Below the pieces are notes generated by a model, which saw nothing but the letters and a program-made list of their open reading frames with translations, was not told where the DNA came from and did no database searches. DNA of 64,000 nucleotides from Pseudomonas helleri (GTDB lineage Bacteria > Pseudomonadota > Gammaproteobacteria > Pseudomonadales > Pseudomonadaceae), in NCBI RefSeq assembly GCF_001043025.1, contig NZ_JYLD01000017.1, forward strand, positions 45,840 through 109,839, written 5' to 3'. The translations under genes and the position numbers were made by a program. The number at the start of each line of letters is the position of its first letter. Positions within the stretch are counted from its first letter, which is position 1. Shown here piece after piece: positions 50,854-60,170 of this stretch.

Positions 50854-51804
50854 ATGCAAAAAAACATCACATCGTTAAGCGCATTGAACTGGGACGACCT
50901 GAAGTTTTTTCTCGAGGTAGCCCGAACCCGCAAGGCCAGCAGCGCGGCCAAGCGCCTGGCCGTGGACTACACGACGGTGTCACGGCGCATCAGCTCGCTG
51001 GAAGCCGCCCTGGGCACGTTGCTGTTCGAAAAGTCGCGCACCAATGGCTTTACGCTGACCAGCGAAGGCCAGCGTTTGCTGGGTTATGCCGAGTCTATTG
51101 AAAGCACGCTGCACATGGCCTGCGAGCAAGTGTCCGGCTCTGGCGTGGCGTTATCGGGGCACGTGCGCATGGGCTGCACCGAGGGTTTCGGGAGCTTTTT
51201 CATCACCCCGCAACTCAGCCATTTTGTCGATACCTACCCGGCCATCTCGGTGGATATCCTGCCGCTGCCGCACTTCATCAGCCTGTCCAAGCGTGAGGCG
51301 GATATCGTGATTGCGCTGGAGCGCCCGGAACACGGGCCTTATGTGTGCTGCAAACTGTGCGACTACCGTTTGCAGTTGTACGCCACCCAGGACTACCTGG
51401 ACCAGCACCCGCCCATTCGCCGGGCTGCCGACTTGGCCGAGCATCCGTTTATCAGCTACGTCGACGATCTGGCATTCAGTTCCGAGTTGCTGTACCTGGC
51501 CAACGTACTGCCTGGCGCCAGCGCTAACTTGCGCAGCACCAGCGTGATCGCGCAGTACGTGGCGGCGCAGCAAGGGCGCTCGCTGGCGATTTTGCCGTGC
51601 TTTCTGGCGGCGCAAGACCCGCGTTTATTGCCGGTGCTGCCCGATGAAATCAACCTGACACGGCAGTTCTGGATGTACTGCCGGGAGGATCTGCGCAAGT
51701 TGAAACGGATCACGCTGCTGTGGGATTACATCCGCAACGTGACGGAGCTGAATGCGCCGCTGCTGCTTGGGGAGACGCGGGCGTTGAGATTTGCGGAGTC
51801 TTGA
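50854..51804 (+). CDS. LysR-family regulator, probable controller of mmsAB
   Basis: 316 aa. HTH region LKFFLEVARTRKASSAAKRL then AVDYTTVSRRISSLEAALGT (about 14-55), followed by a LysR effector domain with MGCTEGFGSFFITPQLSHFV. It belongs to the group with the DYTTVSRRI helix. Divergent to mmsA, it is a candidate for the mms regulator; note that the classical MmsR of P. aeruginosa is AraC-type, so this would be a different control protein. The start is ATG 50854, between the palindrome and the HTH. Confidence 0.85.
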   Translation: MQKNITSLSALNWDDLKFFLEVARTRKASSAAKRLAVDYTTVSRRISSLEAALGTLLFEKSRTNGFTLTSEGQRLLGYAESIESTLHMACEQVSGSGVALSGHVRMGCTEGFGSFFITPQLSHFVDTYPAISVDILPLPHFISLSKREADIVIALERPEHGPYVCCKLCDYRLQLYATQDYLDQHPPIRRAADLAEHPFISYVDDLAFSSELLYLANVLPGASANLRSTSVIAQYVAAQQGRSLAILPCFLAAQDPRLLPVLPDEINLTRQFWMYCREDLRKLKRITLLWDYIRNVTELNAPLLLGETRALRFAES

Positions 51805-51839
51805 CTGGCTCTTGATTTAAAAGCCCTCCCTCACCCTAG

Positions 51840-51859
51840 CCCTCTCCCGAAGGAGAGGG
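51840..51859. terminator. Hairpin after the LysR gene
   Basis: 8-bp stem CCCTCTCC / GGAGAGGG with loop CGAA, preceded by CCCTCACCCTAG. It is the same dispersed motif as 38491-38512, between convergent LysR and yfiB. Confidence 0.55.
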
Positions 51860-51928
51860 AACCGATTGGGGGATGCTGTCGATTATCGGTGGCCTGTTGC
51901 TGTCGTAGACGGGTGTTCCAACGGGGGG

Positions 51929-52435
51929 CTAGTCGGCAATGACGATGATCGAGACGCGGCGGTTTTCGGTGCGTCCGGCGCGAGTTTTGTTGGAGGCCAC
52001 GGGGGCGCTGCTGCCCAATCCACGGGTCTGGATGTTTTCAGGCTGCATGCCGACTTTGGTCAGTGCCTTGACCACGCTGCTGGCACGGCGCACTGACAGT
52101 TGTTGGTTGTAGGACTCTTGCCCCGAAGAGTCAGTGTGCCCGTCTACCCGCACGCGCGGGATGTCGGCGCCCAGCAAAGCACGGCCAATGCGCTCAACGA
52201 CTTGCTGGCTTTGCGGGTTGAGGGCATCCAGGTCACTGCCAAACAGCACCTTGCCCGACAGGTCAAACGCCCAGCCTTCGTCGGTCAGTTGGAAACCTTG
52301 TTCCTTCAACACGGCGATCTGCGCGGCACTCAGGCCTTTTTGCGGGGCGGCGGTCTGGCAGCCGGTCAAGACCAGCACGGCCATTAACCAGACAACGCCG
52401 AACAGTTGTTGGTAGCGACGAGTGACTGTATGCAT
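51929..52435 (-). CDS. yfiB: YfiB, OmpA-like outer-membrane lipoprotein
   Basis: 168 aa. The lipobox VLTGCQ places the lipidated Cys at residue 26. A linker of about 30 residues follows, then an OmpA-type peptidoglycan-binding domain with VRVDGHTDSSGQESYNQQLS, RRASSV and NIQTRGLGSSAPVASN. In the YfiBNR system it sits in the outer membrane and sequesters YfiR under envelope stress, releasing YfiN. It is the third gene of the operon, 5 bp after yfiN. Confidence 0.9.
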   Translation of the reverse strand: MHTVTRRYQQLFGVVWLMAVLVLTGCQTAAPQKGLSAAQIAVLKEQGFQLTDEGWAFDLSGKVLFGSDLDALNPQSQQVVERIGRALLGADIPRVRVDGHTDSSGQESYNQQLSVRRASSVVKALTKVGMQPENIQTRGLGSSAPVASNKTRAGRTENRRVSIIVIAD

Positions 52436-52440
52436 GGGGG

Positions 52441-53712
52441 TTAAGCTCCTGGTAATAGCGGGGTTGGCGAGTACTCCGACTCGGCAAGATGTTGTCCGCC
52501 CCGGGCGAGGCGTTTGGCTTGGTACATCGCCGCATCCGCTGCGCAGAGCAGCAAGTCCGGGGTTGCACCGTGTTCGGGATAAACGGCGATGCCGATGCTG
52601 AGCGAGGTCACGATGCTGATGTGACCGGGCAACTCGACCGGCTCCTGCATGCTGGCAATAATCTTGTCGGCGATGCGCTGGGCGTCTTCAACGTGATACA
52701 GCGGCGCCAGGAGGATGGCGAATTCGTCACCGCCAAAACGCGCGACCACGTCGTCTTCGCGCAATTGCGCGCGCACGCGGGTGGCCACGGCGACCAGGAC
52801 GGCATCACCGGCGGCATGGCCGTAGGTGTCATTGATGTTTTTGAAGCGGTCGCTGTCGAGAAACAGCACGGCGACTTTATCGTTGGCCGGGTTGGTCGAG
52901 CGCAGGGTTCGCGCCAGCCGCGCAGCAAAGTAGGCGCGATTGGGCAGATTGGTGAGCGAGTCATGGCTGGCCTTATGCGCCAGCGCCTGATTTTCGCTTT
53001 TCAGGTGGCTTTGCCAAGACTCCAACTCGTCCAGCAATGCATTGAAGTCATTGCCCAGGCTGTCCATTTCAGCAATCTGCGCAGAGGGCACGCGGCGGTT
53101 GAAAGCTCGTTCACTGCGTGCAGCGTGGGCCACTTCAGCCAGTTTGTGCAAAGGCCCGGTGATGCCATTGAGCAAGCGCCGCGACAAGTACAGCGCACTC
53201 CAGGCGCTGAGTGCGGTACAGACGATGACGCCAAACAATCCGCTGAGCAAAAAGCGCAACACATTGGCACCGTGCCCGCTGACGATAACCGCCCCTACCT
53301 GCTTGCCCTGATGCTCAATCGGCACGCTAATCGGCTGTTCGAGCAAACCATTGGCCAAGAGCATTTCGACCCGCGACAGAAAGCCGCTTTCCGGACGGCG
53401 CCAGTAGGCCAGCAACTCACCCTCGACGTTGTAGATTTTGGCTTCGGCCACGGCTTCGGTGGACGCGATCATGGCCAGCGCTTCGGACGCAGCCGTTTTG
53501 TCATCAAACACCACGGCGGCCTCGACGGTGTAGTTGATGGCCCGCGCAATCAAATGCAGGTTGTGATCGGCGTACACCTTAAGCGCAAGGATGCCCAACA
53601 GCGTCAATGAAAGGCTGGCCAGCACCACGGCGACCAAGGCCACGCTCAAATGCCCACGACGCAACACCGAGCGCAACCTGCGACGGTTACGAGAACGCTT
53701 GATCAGGCTCAT
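52441..53712 (-). CDS. yfiN: YfiN (TpbB) membrane diguanylate cyclase
   Basis: 423 aa. TM1 is at about 22-45, a periplasmic PAS-like domain at about 46-150, TM2 at about 153-176, a HAMP domain to about 232, and a GGDEF domain. GGDEF at 327-331 is intact, with I-site RxxD (REDD) at 318-321, so it should make c-di-GMP and be product-inhibited. YfiR represses it from the periplasm. Its start overlaps the yfiR stop (ATGA). Activation raises biofilm formation and small-colony phenotypes in P. aeruginosa. Confidence 0.93.
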   Translation of the reverse strand: MSLIKRSRNRRRLRSVLRRGHLSVALVAVVLASLSLTLLGILALKVYADHNLHLIARAINYTVEAAVVFDDKTAASEALAMIASTEAVAEAKIYNVEGELLAYWRRPESGFLSRVEMLLANGLLEQPISVPIEHQGKQVGAVIVSGHGANVLRFLLSGLFGVIVCTALSAWSALYLSRRLLNGITGPLHKLAEVAHAARSERAFNRRVPSAQIAEMDSLGNDFNALLDELESWQSHLKSENQALAHKASHDSLTNLPNRAYFAARLARTLRSTNPANDKVAVLFLDSDRFKNINDTYGHAAGDAVLVAVATRVRAQLREDDVVARFGGDEFAILLAPLYHVEDAQRIADKIIASMQEPVELPGHISIVTSLSIGIAVYPEHGATPDLLLCAADAAMYQAKRLARGGQHLAESEYSPTPLLPGA

Positions 53713-54305
53713 GGCTGTTCGACCCGACGGCGTGACAGTTGCAACACGCTGGGGTGAATACGCACGCCGCTGCGGGCAACCGAGTCGAGGTTCACTTCAA
53801 ACGCTACTTGATCATCGCGCACGTTCAGGCAAAACAAACTGCCGACCGTGCACTGGCTAACCTCTTCACTGATGCTCAGCACGGCTTGGCCAGCCAGGAT
53901 GTCGAACACGTAGGTGCGCTCTTCTGTGCTTAATTTGCCCAGATAGACGGAGTGACAGGCGGTGGCAATTGCCGGATTGTTCGCCAGCAAACGAGTGACA
54001 TGCACCGGCCTGCCGCTGGATTGAGTCGTACCTTTGAGTAAGTCGTCGGTGAATTCGGTAGGACCGATCACGCACAGTTCCAACTGGGCGGGCTCGGCAG
54101 GCCAACGCGCATAACTGAGGATGCCGAGCACCACTTGGGTCACAGCCTTGGCGCGCTGATCCGCCAGATTAACGGAAGCGTCATGTTGGGCCAGGCAGGG
54201 AGTGCTGAACAGCAACAGGCAAAGAGAAAGGCATCGCAGCCACCCTCCAAAACGCTGCTCTGTCGATGAGACAGCCACATCCATGCAGGAAATCTCTGTA
54301 TTCAT
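53709..54305 (-). CDS. yfiR: YfiR periplasmic repressor of YfiN (DUF4154)
   Basis: 198 aa. Signal peptide about 1-39 (WLRCLSLCLLLFSTPCLAQ), then the DUF4154 domain: QVVLGILSYARWPAEPAQLELCVIG, TTQSSGRPVHV, and NVRDDQVAFEVNLDSVARSGVRIHP at the end. Cysteines at about 145 and 152 fit the redox-sensing disulfides known for YfiR. It binds YfiN and keeps it off. First in the yfiRNB operon; the ATG at 54305 has TTGGA upstream, better than the internal ATG 54284. Confidence 0.9.
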   Translation of the reverse strand: MNTEISCMDVAVSSTEQRFGGWLRCLSLCLLLFSTPCLAQHDASVNLADQRAKAVTQVVLGILSYARWPAEPAQLELCVIGPTEFTDDLLKGTTQSSGRPVHVTRLLANNPAIATACHSVYLGKLSTEERTYVFDILAGQAVLSISEEVSQCTVGSLFCLNVRDDQVAFEVNLDSVARSGVRIHPSVLQLSRRRVEQP

Positions 54306-54330
54306 TCCAAGAATAATGTCGAAACGATAC

Positions 54331-54352
54331 CACAGCCCGTCTAGGGGCTGTG
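54331..54352 (-). terminator. Hairpin downstream of recD
   Basis: Perfect 8-bp stem CACAGCCC / GGGCTGTG around GTCTAG, with outer GATAC/ATACC partly pairing. It lies between recD and yfiR on the same strand, 48 bp after the recD stop. It lacks a T-run. Confidence 0.4.
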
Positions 54353-54399
54353 ATACCGGTCGCCTTATTGCCGGCTCAGTTCGTCCCTTTTCAGGGCGC

Positions 54400-56484
54400 T
54401 CACCCCAAGCCCAACATCAGGCCACTCAGGCGTTTGACCTTGCGCTGCACAGCCTCTTCGAAGACCCCGGCACGAGGTTCAACCAGGCTGAACCAGTGTT
54501 TGGCACGGGTGATCCCGGTGTAGATCAGCTCTTTGGTCAGCACGGGGTTAAGCGCTTCGGGGAGTACCAGCGCGGTGTGCGAAAACTCAGAGCCTTGGGA
54601 TTTGTGCACGGTCATGGCGTACACGGTTTCCACATCATTCAGACGGCTTGGCAGCACAAAGCGGATGCCGCCCTGCCCGTCATTGCGCGCAAAGGCCACG
54701 CGCAAGACGTGGCGTTGGCTCTGGCCGTCCTGCTCGGGCAGTTTGAGGGCAATACCAATGTCGCCGTTCATCAGCCCCAGGCCGTAGTCGTTACGGGTCA
54801 TCAGCACCGGCCGCCCCTCGTACCAATGCTGGTCGCTGTCAATCAGCTTGCGAGCGAACAAGGCTCGGGTAATTCGCTCGTTCAGGCCTTCAACACCCCA
54901 CGGCCCTTTACGCACGGCGCACAGCACCTGAAACGCTTCGAAGGCTTCCAGCACTTTGCCGGCCCACGCGGCCCAGCAGGGGTCTTCAAGGCCCGCCGCC
55001 GCGAGCGGACGCTGATGGCGAAGGACTTCAAGGTAATGCCGATAGCCTTTGGCCTCTGCCCCTCGGCCCTCCAGCGCCAGACGCTCGAAGGCCCGGTCTT
55101 GCTCGCCCTTGAGCGCCAAGGCAAAGAGGTCGGGGTAGGTACCCGCCGTCAACAGCGCCCGAGCTTCTTGCGCCAGTTGCTGGTTGACCCGGCGCGACAG
55201 TTGGCCGATGCCGCTGCCTTCACCGAAGCGCCGTGAATGGCGCAGCATGACCACCTGCTGAGCCAGCGGGTGGGTGCCGTCGAGGTCTTGTTGCAAGCCG
55301 CTGGCGGCAAGGTTTTCACCGCTGACGCGCTCCAGCCACTCACGGGTGTGCGGGGTGTACCAGCCCGCTTCGGCATCGCGGCACAAATCGCCCAATACCG
55401 CACCCGCCTCGACCGAGGCCAATTGGTCTTTGTCACCCAGCAGCACCAGCCGGGCATGTTCGGGCAATGCGTCCAACAGGTTGGCCATCATTTCGAGGTC
55501 GATCATCGAGGCTTCATCGACGACCAAAACGTCCAGCGGCAGGCGATTGCCAGCGTGATGCCGAAAATGCCGCGTACCGGGGCGGCTGCCCAGCAAGCGG
55601 TGAACGGTGGTGACATCACTGGGGATTTTTTGCCGAACCTTGTCGTCCACTTCCAACGATTTAACTTGCAGGCTGATGGATTCGGTCAAGCGCGCAGCCG
55701 CTTTGCCCGTGGGCGCTGCCAGGCGAATTCGCAAGGGAGCGCCCGCTTCAACCGCCGGTGCCTGGAGCAGCGCCAGTAAACGCACCACAGTGGTGGTTTT
55801 GCCGGTACCCGGGCCGCCTGTGACGATGCTGAAGGCACCGCGTGTGGCCAACGCGCAGGCCAGTTTTTGCCAGTCAATCGGCGCATTGCCCTGCGCAGCA
55901 CCGAAAAGCCCGTTCAGCCGCGCAGGCAAATCGGCCGGCGTGGGTTCGGAAGATGAAAGACGCTGGCGCAATGCGCTGTCGATTCGTCGCTCATAGGCCC
56001 AATAGCGGCGCAGGTACAGGCGGCGTTCGCAGAGCACCAAAGGGCGGCTCGACGAGTCGGCCGATGGCTCGCCCGCCTGCTCAACCAACGCGCTGTTCTG
56101 TAGGGCTTTGCACCAAGTATTGCCATCCAGCGCCTCAAGCAGTTGCGAGGGCAACAACATGGCACCGGTTTGCGGGTCACCTTCGGGCGGCAATGACAGT
56201 GCGAAGTCCGGTTGTTTAAGGGTTTCAAACAGGTCGAGGCAGACGTGGCCGTGGCCCAGTTGGTGACTGGTCAGGGCCGCGGCCAACAACACCAATGGGT
56301 CGCCCTGCGGGTCGCGTTCATGCACAAACGCAACAAAGGCTTTGTCCAGTGCGCGCAGCCAGCCGCGCTCAACCCAACGCTCAAGCAACAGCAGCAAATC
56401 GGAGGCGTGTTTCAAAGGCTGGAGCTCGGCCAGACTTTCGGCCGTTAATGGCGTGGGCAACAGTTCGGCAAACGAACGACTCAT
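54400..56484 (-). CDS. recD: Exodeoxyribonuclease V alpha subunit RecD
   Basis: 694 aa. 5'-3' SF1 helicase of RecBCD. Walker A is TGGPGTGKTTT at about 230, Walker B LDVLVVDEASMID, and the late helicase motif YAMTVHKSQGSEF, followed by LIYTGITRAK. All are intact. RecD gives the fast-moving motor and helps control Chi recognition. The start is ATG 56484, overlapping the recB stop (ATGA), so the order recC-recB-recD is translationally coupled. Confidence 0.95.
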   Translation of the reverse strand: MSRSFAELLPTPLTAESLAELQPLKHASDLLLLLERWVERGWLRALDKAFVAFVHERDPQGDPLVLLAAALTSHQLGHGHVCLDLFETLKQPDFALSLPPEGDPQTGAMLLPSQLLEALDGNTWCKALQNSALVEQAGEPSADSSSRPLVLCERRLYLRRYWAYERRIDSALRQRLSSSEPTPADLPARLNGLFGAAQGNAPIDWQKLACALATRGAFSIVTGGPGTGKTTTVVRLLALLQAPAVEAGAPLRIRLAAPTGKAAARLTESISLQVKSLEVDDKVRQKIPSDVTTVHRLLGSRPGTRHFRHHAGNRLPLDVLVVDEASMIDLEMMANLLDALPEHARLVLLGDKDQLASVEAGAVLGDLCRDAEAGWYTPHTREWLERVSGENLAASGLQQDLDGTHPLAQQVVMLRHSRRFGEGSGIGQLSRRVNQQLAQEARALLTAGTYPDLFALALKGEQDRAFERLALEGRGAEAKGYRHYLEVLRHQRPLAAAGLEDPCWAAWAGKVLEAFEAFQVLCAVRKGPWGVEGLNERITRALFARKLIDSDQHWYEGRPVLMTRNDYGLGLMNGDIGIALKLPEQDGQSQRHVLRVAFARNDGQGGIRFVLPSRLNDVETVYAMTVHKSQGSEFSHTALVLPEALNPVLTKELIYTGITRAKHWFSLVEPRAGVFEEAVQRKVKRLSGLMLGLG

Positions 56485-59400
56485 AACAACACTCCCTGTT
56501 CCCACGCCGGTTCAGCGGGTTTGAGCTGCGGTTTGCCCTGGAACAGCAAGTCCAGGCTTTCGATCAATTGTTTAGGCGGCCGGGCAAAAAACACCCCCTG
56601 GCTTTGCGAGCGCGTGCCACGCAAGAACAGGTACAACGCGCCGCCCATGTGCTGGTCATAGTCGTAATCCGCCAGGCGGGCCTTGAGTTGACGGTGCAGG
56701 GCCAGCAGGTACAAAACGTATTGCAGGTCGTAACGGTTGTCCAGAATCGAGGTGTTCATTGCCTGTTCGGTATAGGCCGAATCGTCAGCACCCAGCCAAT
56801 TGGATTTGTAGTCCGCCACGTAGTACCGGCCTTCGTGTTCGAATGTCAGGTCGATAAACCCTTTGAACATGCCATTGAGCAGGCTCGGCTCAGCAGCCGC
56901 TCGCGCCGCGCCGCCGTGGGTGTGTTCACGTACGAGCTGGTCCAGTTGCAGGACATCAACTTTGTGGCTGGCGAACCAGAATTCCATTTCGATTTGATAC
57001 TGGTTCAGTTCACTCAGTACCACAGCAGGCTGGCCGTTATTCAGACGCAACGGCTCATGCTGCAGATGCTGCAACCAGTCGCTCAGGGTGTCGATCCAGC
57101 CTTGCCAGCCGCGTCGGTTACAGCGCCGGGCTACGGCGTCTTTGACGGTGTCGGCATCGGCGTTGAAGCCTTCACTGCCCGCCCACTCCAGCAAGCCGTG
57201 GAGGAAGGTCCCGGGATTCGGCCCACGCGGGAATCGGTGGATATCGCCACCGCTGAGTAACACATCACGCGGTGCGTCCGGGTCCAGTCTTTCATCGTCC
57301 GAGAGTTTTTGCGCCAGGGCGCTGTCAGGGGCTTCGGCAGGGCTGAGGCTGTCACTAATGCGCAATGCGCTGTAGGACGCAATCCACCAGTTTTCTGCCG
57401 CACGACGGGTCGGCACCAACGGTTTGAGCAAGGTGGCCTGATTGAGCGGTGGGTAAAAACGGTCATCATTGACGGCTGGAACGGGGCCGTACTGGATCGC
57501 CGTGCAGTCTTGCTGCAAGTCCGCCAGCCAGCGTTCCAACGCCGTGGACTCGGCCAACAGCGCACCACCGCCCAGCAGGTAGCCCAAAGCTGAAAGGTGC
57601 AGGACCGAACGATTGTTGTTGCCGCGTTTAAGATCGGCAACGCCCAGCCAGCAAGCATACTCGGCACGCGTCAGCGCCACGTAAAGCAAGCGTAGGTCTT
57701 CGGCCAGACGCTCGTCATCCGCTTGAGTGATCAGCTCGGGCGTCGGCTTCAGGCTGACGTGAGCGTTGCCCTGCGCATCGTGGTAATGCAGCGGTAAACG
57801 GCTGCCATCCACAGGTTTGGTCGAGCAGATAAACGGCAAAAATACCAAGGGGTATTGCAGACCTTTAGATTTGTGGATGGTCACCACTTTGACCAACTGC
57901 TCATCGCTTTCAAGGCGCAGGATTTGTTCTTCGCCCGCTTGCCCGGACAAGGCCAAGTGTTCGGCCAAGTGCCGGATCAATGCTTGCTCGCCATCCAGTT
58001 CCGCAGCGGCTTGTTGCAACAGTTCCGACAGGTGCAACAGGTTGGTCAGCACGCGCTCACCGTCCGGGCGGGCGATCAAGGCCTGAGGTAATTCAAAGTC
58101 ATGCAACAGGCGGCGCAACATGGCGAGTACACCCTGCTTGCGCCAGGTTTCGCGGTAGCCACGGAACTGCATGACGCGCCGCTCCCAGGCCAGTTCGTCC
58201 TGGTTCAGGCGTTCGAGCTCGATCAGCGGCAAGCCCAGGGTGATGCAGGCCAGAGCGGCGCGTAGCGGGCGCTCAACGTCCGGCTCGGCGCAGGCTTTGA
58301 GCCAGGCCAAGACATCGTGGGCTTCTTGCGCGGCGTAGACCGAATCCTTATCCGACAGGTAAACGCTGCGTACACCCCGTGCTGATAATTCTCGCCGTAC
58401 GGCCTGAGCTTCCTTACCGTCGCGGACCAGAATGGCAATGTCAGCGGGCAACAGACCTTTTAAAGGCTGGCCTTCTTTGGCAAAGCCACAGCGACCTTGT
58501 TGCCCACCATTGAGCAACTCGACAATTTGGCTGGCACACACCGCCGCTAGTTGCTGGCGATACACGACGCCCGAGACAGGCTGCTCGGATGGCAATTGCC
58601 AAAATGTTAAAGGCGTGATGGGCTGGCCATCCAGTTGCAACGTGTCTTTGCGCCCCGAGGATTTAACCGGAGCAAAAGGCACCGGGTTTTCAGCGCCGTC
58701 ACGGAACAAAAAAGCGCCGCGCCCGGTGTCTCGCTGCTCGGCCCGCTCAAAGACCAGGTTGACCGCTTCGACCATGGCATGACTGGAGCGAAAGTTGGTG
58801 TCCAGCGTATGCAGCCGGCCACTGGTGGCCTGACGGGCGCGCAAGTAGGTGTAGATATCCGCGCCACGGAAGGCATAAATCGCCTGTTTGGGGTCGCCGA
58901 TGAGGAACAAGCCCGTTTCCGGGGTGTTGTCTTCGATGCGGTAGATCGTTTCGAAGATGCGGTACTGCACCGGGTCGGTGTCCTGGAACTCATCGATCAA
59001 CGCGACAGGGAATTGCTCGCGGATCAAGGTCGCCAATCGCTCACCGGCCTCAGCCTGCAGTGCGGCATCCAGCCTGAGCAGCATGTCATCAAACCCCATC
59101 TCGGCACGGCGGCGCTTTTCTGCTTCAAAGCGTGCGCTCACCCAGCGGGCTGCGTGCTCCAGCACGGCAGCATCAGGGCTGGGCAATGCATCCAGCGCTG
59201 TTTTCAGCCCTGCCATGGCGTCCAGCCCAGGGTGATGAGGGGGTTCGCCCTTCCAGGCTTCGGCCATGCCGTCTGGTGTCAGGCGGGTAAAGCCGGTGCC
59301 CAGATCAAGTTGCTCTTGGGACTCGTCAGACGCCCACGCGCTGAGCTTTTCAAACCAGGGTTCGAAGTAACGCGCTTGCATTTTCCGACCATCAACGGCT

Positions 59401-60170
59401 TTGGCGGCCACGCCTTGCAGGCAGATATCGCGTAGCTCTTGAGCCCATTGCAACCACGGGATTTTGAGCTGTGACAGCGCCTGACGACGCTCTTGCAAGC
59501 AGGCTTCAATGATCTCAGCCGGGGTTTGTTCTGCATTTGCACTAGGACGAGAGCTGCCAAACAAGGCGCGAACACGTGGCATTAAAGCGCCAGGGCCGCC
59601 CCAGTTAGCTCGTACCCAGTTCAGCGCGTCACCGTGCATGGGGTAGCAGAACAGTCGCCAGTAATCGCGCAGCACTTCGCCGAGCAAATCGCTATGGTCG
59701 GTTTCGAGGGTTTGGGTGAACAGGCTGCCACTGTCGAAGGCGTGCTCGCGCAGCATGCGTTGGCACCAACTGTGGATCGTTGAAACGGCAGCTTCATCCA
59801 TCCATTGCGCGGCGATGTCGAGGCGGCCAGCACAGGCGGCCCACTGCTCAGGCGGGAACTCGTCGCGCAGTTGTTCAACCAGCGCATCCGGGGCCTTGAT
59901 TTCGTCACGGAAGAACCGCGCCGCTTCAGCGAGCCGAGTGCGGATGCGATCACGCAGTTCTTTGGTGGCGGCGTCGGTGAAGGTCACTACCAAAATTTGC
60001 GGGGGCAATAACTCACGGCCAAACCCGGTCTCGGCGCCGCCATGGCCCAAGATCAGGCGCAGGTAGAGGGCCGAAATGGTGAAGGTTTTGCCGGTCCCGG
60101 CGCTGGCTTCGATCAGTTGGCTGCCACGTAGGGGAAAAGCCAACGCTAAAGGTACTTTTTGCTCGCTCAT
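56481..60170 (-). CDS. recB: Exodeoxyribonuclease V beta subunit RecB
   Basis: 1229 aa. UvrD-type helicase with Walker A EASAGTGKTFTISALYLRL at about 25, Walker B ALIDEFQDTDPVQY, and VVTIHKSKGLQYPLVFLPF. The C-terminal nuclease domain retains GMFKGFIDLTFEHEGRYYVA then DYKSNWLG with the catalytic Asp and Lys. It loads RecA and cuts DNA in double-strand break repair. The start ATG 60170 shares a base with the recC stop (TAATG). Confidence 0.95.
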   Translation of the reverse strand: MSEQKVPLALAFPLRGSQLIEASAGTGKTFTISALYLRLILGHGGAETGFGRELLPPQILVVTFTDAATKELRDRIRTRLAEAARFFRDEIKAPDALVEQLRDEFPPEQWAACAGRLDIAAQWMDEAAVSTIHSWCQRMLREHAFDSGSLFTQTLETDHSDLLGEVLRDYWRLFCYPMHGDALNWVRANWGGPGALMPRVRALFGSSRPSANAEQTPAEIIEACLQERRQALSQLKIPWLQWAQELRDICLQGVAAKAVDGRKMQARYFEPWFEKLSAWASDESQEQLDLGTGFTRLTPDGMAEAWKGEPPHHPGLDAMAGLKTALDALPSPDAAVLEHAARWVSARFEAEKRRRAEMGFDDMLLRLDAALQAEAGERLATLIREQFPVALIDEFQDTDPVQYRIFETIYRIEDNTPETGLFLIGDPKQAIYAFRGADIYTYLRARQATSGRLHTLDTNFRSSHAMVEAVNLVFERAEQRDTGRGAFLFRDGAENPVPFAPVKSSGRKDTLQLDGQPITPLTFWQLPSEQPVSGVVYRQQLAAVCASQIVELLNGGQQGRCGFAKEGQPLKGLLPADIAILVRDGKEAQAVRRELSARGVRSVYLSDKDSVYAAQEAHDVLAWLKACAEPDVERPLRAALACITLGLPLIELERLNQDELAWERRVMQFRGYRETWRKQGVLAMLRRLLHDFELPQALIARPDGERVLTNLLHLSELLQQAAAELDGEQALIRHLAEHLALSGQAGEEQILRLESDEQLVKVVTIHKSKGLQYPLVFLPFICSTKPVDGSRLPLHYHDAQGNAHVSLKPTPELITQADDERLAEDLRLLYVALTRAEYACWLGVADLKRGNNNRSVLHLSALGYLLGGGALLAESTALERWLADLQQDCTAIQYGPVPAVNDDRFYPPLNQATLLKPLVPTRRAAENWWIASYSALRISDSLSPAEAPDSALAQKLSDDERLDPDAPRDVLLSGGDIHRFPRGPNPGTFLHGLLEWAGSEGFNADADTVKDAVARRCNRRGWQGWIDTLSDWLQHLQHEPLRLNNGQPAVVLSELNQYQIEMEFWFASHKVDVLQLDQLVREHTHGGAARAAAEPSLLNGMFKGFIDLTFEHEGRYYVADYKSNWLGADDSAYTEQAMNTSILDNRYDLQYVLYLLALHRQLKARLADYDYDQHMGGALYLFLRGTRSQSQGVFFARPPKQLIESLDLLFQGKPQLKPAEPAWEQGVLL